Shown: positions 60,234 through 64,000 of the stretch, piece by piece
Layout: each line of letters starts with the position of its first letter
Numbering within the stretch: the first letter of the stretch is position 1
From: Dryocola clanedunensis
Lineage (GTDB): Bacteria; Pseudomonadota; Gammaproteobacteria; Enterobacterales; Enterobacteriaceae
Length of the DNA stretch: 64,000 nt
Reading direction: 5' to 3' (one strand)
Assembly (NCBI RefSeq): GCF_025215155.1
Contig: NZ_JALHAM010000118.1
Translations under genes and position numbers: made by a program
Notes under the pieces: model-generated
What the model was told of the DNA's origin: nothing
The model's database searches: none
The model's input: the letters and a program-made list of their open reading frames with translations, nothing else

Positions 60234-61484
60234 ATGTCAGATTCCAGTCCCCCTATTAGCCGCCGCCGTTTACTGCAGGGCGCGGGAGCCATGTGGCTGT
60301 TGAGCGTAAGCCAGGTAGGCCACGCTGCTTCAAGCCAGGTGGTTGCTGTACGCGTCTGGCCGGCCTCGTTTTATACTCGTGTGACGGTGGAATCGAACAA
60401 AATGCTTAAGTATAAGCAGTTCGCTTTAAGCAATCCTGAGCGGGTCGTGGTAGACATCGAAGGGGTTAATCTTAACTCCGTGCTGAAGGGTGTGGGCAAC
60501 CAGATCCGCGTGGACGATCCTTTTATCAAGTCCGCGCGCGTGGGGCAATTCGATCCAAATACCGTGCGTATGGTTTTTGAACTGAAACAAAATGTTACGC
60601 CACACCTGTTTGCCCTTGCGCCGGTTGCCGAGTTTAAAGAGCGTCTGGTGATGGATCTTTATCCGGCAAATATGAATAGCGAGCAGGATCCGTTGCTGGC
60701 GCTGCTGGAAGATTATAACAACGGCGAGCTGGACAAGAAGATGCCTGCCGAGCAGGGGCCTAAGCCTGGTAAAGCAGGCCGCGACAGGCCGATTGTCATC
60801 ATGCTCGATCCCGGACACGGCGGGGAAGATCCGGGTGCTATCGGGCCGAATAAAACGCGTGAAAAAGATATTGTGCTGAAAATTGCGCGGCGCCTGAAGG
60901 CGCTGATCGATAAAGAAGGCAATATGAAGGCCTACATGACCCGCAACGAGGATGTCTTTATTCCATTAAAAGTGCGTGTCGCGAAAGCCCAAAAACAGCG
61001 CGCTGACCTCTTTGTTTCTATCCATGCGGATGCCTTTACCTCTGGTGCCGCACGCGGTTCATCAGTTTTCGCTCTTTCCACAAAAGGCGCCACCAGTACG
61101 GCTGCGAAGTTCCTTGCCCAAACCCAGAACGCCGCGGATTTGATCGGTGGGGTCAGTAAGAGTGGGGACAAATATCTCGATCACACCATGTTCGATATGG
61201 TGCAATCGTTGACGATCAATGACAGCCTGAAGTTCGGCAAAGAAGTGCTGCACAGGCTGGGCAAGGTCAACAAACTGCATAAAAACAGCGTCGATCAGGC
61301 GGGGTTTGCGGTACTGAAAGCACCTGATATTCCGTCGATCCTCGTAGAAACGGCGTTTCTCAGTAACAGAGAAGAGGAGCGCAAGCTGCGTACGGCAACC
61401 TTCCAGCAGGAAGTGGCGGAGTCGATTCTCGCCGGGATTAAGGCGTATTTTGCTGATGGGGCGACGCTGGCACGGCGCGGATAG
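60234..61484 (+). CDS. amiC: N-acetylmuramoyl-L-alanine amidase AmiC
   Basis: 416 residues (E. coli 417). A Tat signal, RRRLLQGAG with cleavage near GHAA, exports the folded enzyme. An AMIN domain (about 38-140) targets the septal ring. The amidase_3 domain (about 190-410) has the zinc motifs MLDPGHGGEDPGAIG, ETAFLSNREEE and FVSIHADAF. It splits septal peptidoglycan for daughter separation and is activated by LytM factors such as NlpD and ActS (YgeR). Confidence 0.97.
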   Translation: MSDSSPPISRRRLLQGAGAMWLLSVSQVGHAASSQVVAVRVWPASFYTRVTVESNKMLKYKQFALSNPERVVVDIEGVNLNSVLKGVGNQIRVDDPFIKSARVGQFDPNTVRMVFELKQNVTPHLFALAPVAEFKERLVMDLYPANMNSEQDPLLALLEDYNNGELDKKMPAEQGPKPGKAGRDRPIVIMLDPGHGGEDPGAIGPNKTREKDIVLKIARRLKALIDKEGNMKAYMTRNEDVFIPLKVRVAKAQKQRADLFVSIHADAFTSGAARGSSVFALSTKGATSTAAKFLAQTQNAADLIGGVSKSGDKYLDHTMFDMVQSLTINDSLKFGKEVLHRLGKVNKLHKNSVDQAGFAVLKAPDIPSILVETAFLSNREEERKLRTATFQQEVAESILAGIKAYFADGATLARRG

Positions 61485-61528
61485 CGCGCCGTGGAGTTTT
61501 ATTCAGGGAGTCTGACGAATTTCAGATA

Positions 61529-61553
61529 CAAAAAAACACCCGTTAAGGTGTTT
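61529..61553 (-). terminator. Terminator of the tRNA-fMet operon
   Basis: AAACACC and GGTGTTT form a 7-bp stem with a 6-nt loop; on the minus strand a T run follows. It lies 6 bp past the last tRNA. Confidence 0.85.
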
Positions 61554-61558
61554 AATGT

Positions 61559-61635
<77 letters not shown>

Positions 61636-61697
61636 TCCGAATACTACTTTACTACCCAAATGGTTTTCACCATTGCGCGAAAACTCAGCGACTTAGT

Positions 61698-61774
<77 letters not shown>

Positions 61775-61845
61775 TCCGGATACTGCTTTTTTAACACAGA
61801 CTTATGATGATTATTCGTCATCTCGTCAGTCATCAACGATTTAAT

Positions 61846-61922
<77 letters not shown>

Positions 61923-61935
61923 TCCGTGGATGCGC

Positions 61936-61963
61936 ACTATACTCTGCTGGACTTTTGATGCAA
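61936..61963 (-). promoter_or_regulatory. Promoter of the tRNA-fMet operon
   Basis: On the minus strand TTGCAT (61958-61963) and TATAGT (61936-61941) are spaced 16 bp apart, followed by a GC-rich discriminator. Confidence 0.8.
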
Positions 61964-62130
61964 CCCTTTTTTTTAAAAATGCTTAAATTGTCACAGGTTG
62001 TTGAAAATAGCCGCTTTCTGATTAATTAATACACACCATAGTTTAAGTTAAAGCGCGACGCGTTTAATTCTTACGTCACGTTTGCTATCTTCCCGTGGCG
62101 TATAGCGGCATAAACCAGGTTGAGGCAGTA

Positions 62131-63231
62131 ATGAAAGGAAGTTGGACAAAGTACCTTATAACAGGCGTGATGGTCATGGCGCTGGCGGCTTGTTCGTCAA
62201 AACCGACCGATAAAGGCCAACAGTATAAAGATGGTAAATTCAGCCAACCTTTCTCGCTGGTCAATCAGCCAGAGGCGGTCGGCGCACCTATTAATGGTGG
62301 TGACTTCGCCGAGCAGGTTAACCAGATCCGTTCCGCCTCCCCAAGACTCTATAATAGTAAGAGCGACATTTATGGCGCGGTGCAGCAATGGCTGCGGGCA
62401 GGCGGCGACACCAGAACGCTGAGTCAGTACGGCCTGGATGCCTGGCAGATGGAAGGCGCAGATAACTACGGTAACGTGCAGTTTACCGGCTATTACACGC
62501 CGGTAGTGCAGGCGCGTTATACCCGTCAGGGTGAGTTCCAGTACCCTATTTACCGTATGCCGCCAAAACGTGGGCGTCTGCCGTCTCGTGCAGAGATTTA
62601 CAGCGGCGCGCTTAGCGACAGCTATATCATCGCCTACAGCAATTCTCTGATGGATAACTTCATTATGGACGTGCAGGGCAGCGGCTATATCGACTTCGGC
62701 GACGGTCGTCCGTTAACCTTCTTTGGCTACGCAGGCAAAAATGGCCACGCGTATCGCAGCATTGGTAAAGTGCTTATCGACCGTGGAGAAGTAAAGAAGG
62801 AAGATATGTCGATGCAGGCTATCCGTCACTGGGGAGAGACCCACAGCGAGGCGGAAGTACAGGAGCTGCTGGAGCAGAATCCTTCCTTCGTCTTCTTTAA
62901 ACCTGCCAGCTACGCACCGGTTAAAGGCGCAAGCGCGGTGCCACTGATTGGCCGTGCCTCTGTGGCTTCCGACCGCTCTATCGTCCCTGCGGGCACGACA
63001 ATCCTTGCGGAAGTGCCACTGCTGGACAATAACGGTAAATTTAACGGGAAATATGAGCTGCGGGTCATGGTGGCGCTGGATGTCGGCGGAGCGATTAAAG
63101 GTCAGCACTTCGATATTTATCAGGGGATTGGGCCAGATGCCGGTCACCGGGCCGGATGGTATAACCACTATGGCCGGGTCTGGGTGCTGAAGAACGCTCC
63201 CGGCGCCGGGGGCAATGTCTTCAACGGCTAA
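62131..63231 (+). CDS. mltA: Membrane-bound lytic murein transglycosylase A
   Basis: 366 residues from the ATG at 62131, with TGAGG upstream; it matches the E. coli start MKGxWxKYL. The signal peptide ends in the lipobox LAAC followed by Ser, predicting an outer-membrane lipoprotein. The MltA domain (ADNYGNVQFTGYYTPVVQAR) is followed by the 3D domain with the catalytic Asp in LRVMVALDVGGAIKGQHFDIY. It cleaves murein glycan to 1,6-anhydromuropeptides. Confidence 0.97.
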   Translation: MKGSWTKYLITGVMVMALAACSSKPTDKGQQYKDGKFSQPFSLVNQPEAVGAPINGGDFAEQVNQIRSASPRLYNSKSDIYGAVQQWLRAGGDTRTLSQYGLDAWQMEGADNYGNVQFTGYYTPVVQARYTRQGEFQYPIYRMPPKRGRLPSRAEIYSGALSDSYIIAYSNSLMDNFIMDVQGSGYIDFGDGRPLTFFGYAGKNGHAYRSIGKVLIDRGEVKKEDMSMQAIRHWGETHSEAEVQELLEQNPSFVFFKPASYAPVKGASAVPLIGRASVASDRSIVPAGTTILAEVPLLDNNGKFNGKYELRVMVALDVGGAIKGQHFDIYQGIGPDAGHRAGWYNHYGRVWVLKNAPGAGGNVFNG

Positions 63232-63335
63232 TCGCCGTTTCCCTTCTTTGTCAGCAATCAACGCGGGCTGTATAATCAGCCCGCTGTTTCATGCATAACC
63301 CTGTACCCCGCAAAGATCCACCCGAGGAAAACGTC

Positions 63336-64000
63336 ATGTCTGTAGTTCTCTCCGATGCCTGGCTGCAACGCTTTGGCGGCACTGCCCGTCTCTATGGGCG
63401 CGATGCGCTGCAACTCTTTGCCGATGCGCATGTTTGCGTGATTGGTATTGGCGGCGTTGGCTCATGGGCTGCAGAGGCGCTGGCCCGTACCGGCATTGGC
63501 GCATTGACGCTAATCGATATGGACGACGTTTGCGTGACCAACACTAACCGGCAGATCCACGCGCTGCGCGATAACGTTGGTCAGGCAAAAACAGAAGTGA
63601 TGGCGGCACGCATCCGTGAAATCAATCCGGAATGCCGTGTGACGGTAGTGGATGATTTTATTACTGCCGACAATGCCGCGCAGCTTCTGAGCCAGGGCTT
63701 TAGCTACGTTATTGACGCTATCGACAGCGTGCGTCCAAAAGCGGCGCTGATCGCGTATTGCCGCCGTAACAAGATCCCGCTGGTCACCACTGGCGGTGCG
63801 GGAGGACAAATTGATCCCACGCAGATCCAGGTTAGCGATCTGGCGAAAACCATTCAGGATCCGCTAGCGGCGAAGCTGCGTGAAAGGCTGAAGAGCGATT
63901 TCGGCGTGGTGAAGAACAGTAAAGGTAAGCTCGGCATCGACTGCGTGTTTTCAACTGAAGCGCTGGTTTATCCGCAGGCGGATGGCTCAGTGTGTGCGGC
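63336..64000 (+). CDS. tcdA: tRNA threonylcarbamoyladenosine dehydratase, N-terminal part
   Basis: 221 residues are visible before the window ends; the E. coli protein has 268. It is an E1/MoeB-like adenylating enzyme with the nucleotide loop VIGIGGVGSWAAEALARTG and the motif DMDDVCVTNTNRQ. The conserved YCRRNKIPLVTTGGAGGQIDPTQI follows. It converts t6A37 of tRNA to the cyclic form, working with CsdA and CsdE. A GAGG site precedes the ATG. Confidence 0.96.
   Translation, partial: MSVVLSDAWLQRFGGTARLYGRDALQLFADAHVCVIGIGGVGSWAAEALARTGIGALTLIDMDDVCVTNTNRQIHALRDNVGQAKTEVMAARIREINPECRVTVVDDFITADNAAQLLSQGFSYVIDAIDSVRPKAALIAYCRRNKIPLVTTGGAGGQIDPTQIQVSDLAKTIQDPLAAKLRERLKSDFGVVKNSKGKLGIDCVFSTEALVYPQADGSVCA

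Overview
The window is a chromosomal segment of a member of the Enterobacteriaceae. It has an E. coli-like gene complement, roughly even base composition, closely similar protein families and ordinary enteric RNA genes (glyU, omrA/omrB, three initiator tRNAs). Gene content and order fit an Enterobacter/Lelliottia/Leclercia-type genome better than E. coli itself; that placement is inference. No phage, transposase, integrase or CRISPR array was seen.

Layout. 1-6 kb: the end of ygfF, then an accessory redox block. It holds a methionine-rich MXKDX repeat protein, a Tat-exported molybdopterin oxidoreductase, a membrane cytochrome b, a divergently transcribed response regulator/histidine kinase pair, and a tri-haem cytochrome c peroxidase. 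6-9 kb: bglA with an RpiR-type regulator and an HD-domain protein. 9-18.5 kb: trhA, ygfZ, sdhE-ygfX, fldB, xerD-dsbC-recJ-prfB-lysS, with the programmed frameshift in prfB. 18.7-27.9 kb: a variable stretch with ygeR, tRNA-Gly(CCC), a diguanylate cyclase, yqeF, kduD, a fepE-type O-antigen length regulator, a kdgF-type cupin, ygeA and an MFS exporter. 27.9-37.9 kb: lysR/lysA, an extra LacI-family regulator, galR, the tandem sRNAs omrB/omrA, aas-lplT, tas and ygdR. 38-45 kb: ygdQ, mutH, the DARS2 replication-control region, rppH-ptsP, lgt-thyA. 45-58.6 kb: the pseudopilin genes ppdA-ppdB-ygdB-ppdC, then recC-ptrA-recB-recD. 58.6-64 kb: argA with ArgR boxes, amiC, three tRNA-fMet genes, mltA, and the start of tcdA.

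How the genes work together. The most interesting block is 0.3-6 kb. A periplasmic protein in which about one mature residue in five is methionine is encoded with a sulfite-oxidase-fold molybdoenzyme and a membrane cytochrome b, next to a two-component system and a peroxidase. This resembles known pairings of a methionine-rich scavenger with an MsrP/YedY-type reductase against reactive chlorine, and I propose that function here. A second theme is hexuronate catabolism: kduD and kdgF each carry a KdgR-type operator although kduI is not adjacent. Most of the remaining genes are conserved housekeeping functions: recombination and repair (xerD, recJ, mutH, recBCD), translation (prfB, lysS, tRNAs), envelope biogenesis (lgt, aas/lplT, amiC, ygeR, mltA) and amino-acid synthesis (lysA, argA). 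A family of short palindromic repeats is scattered between genes.
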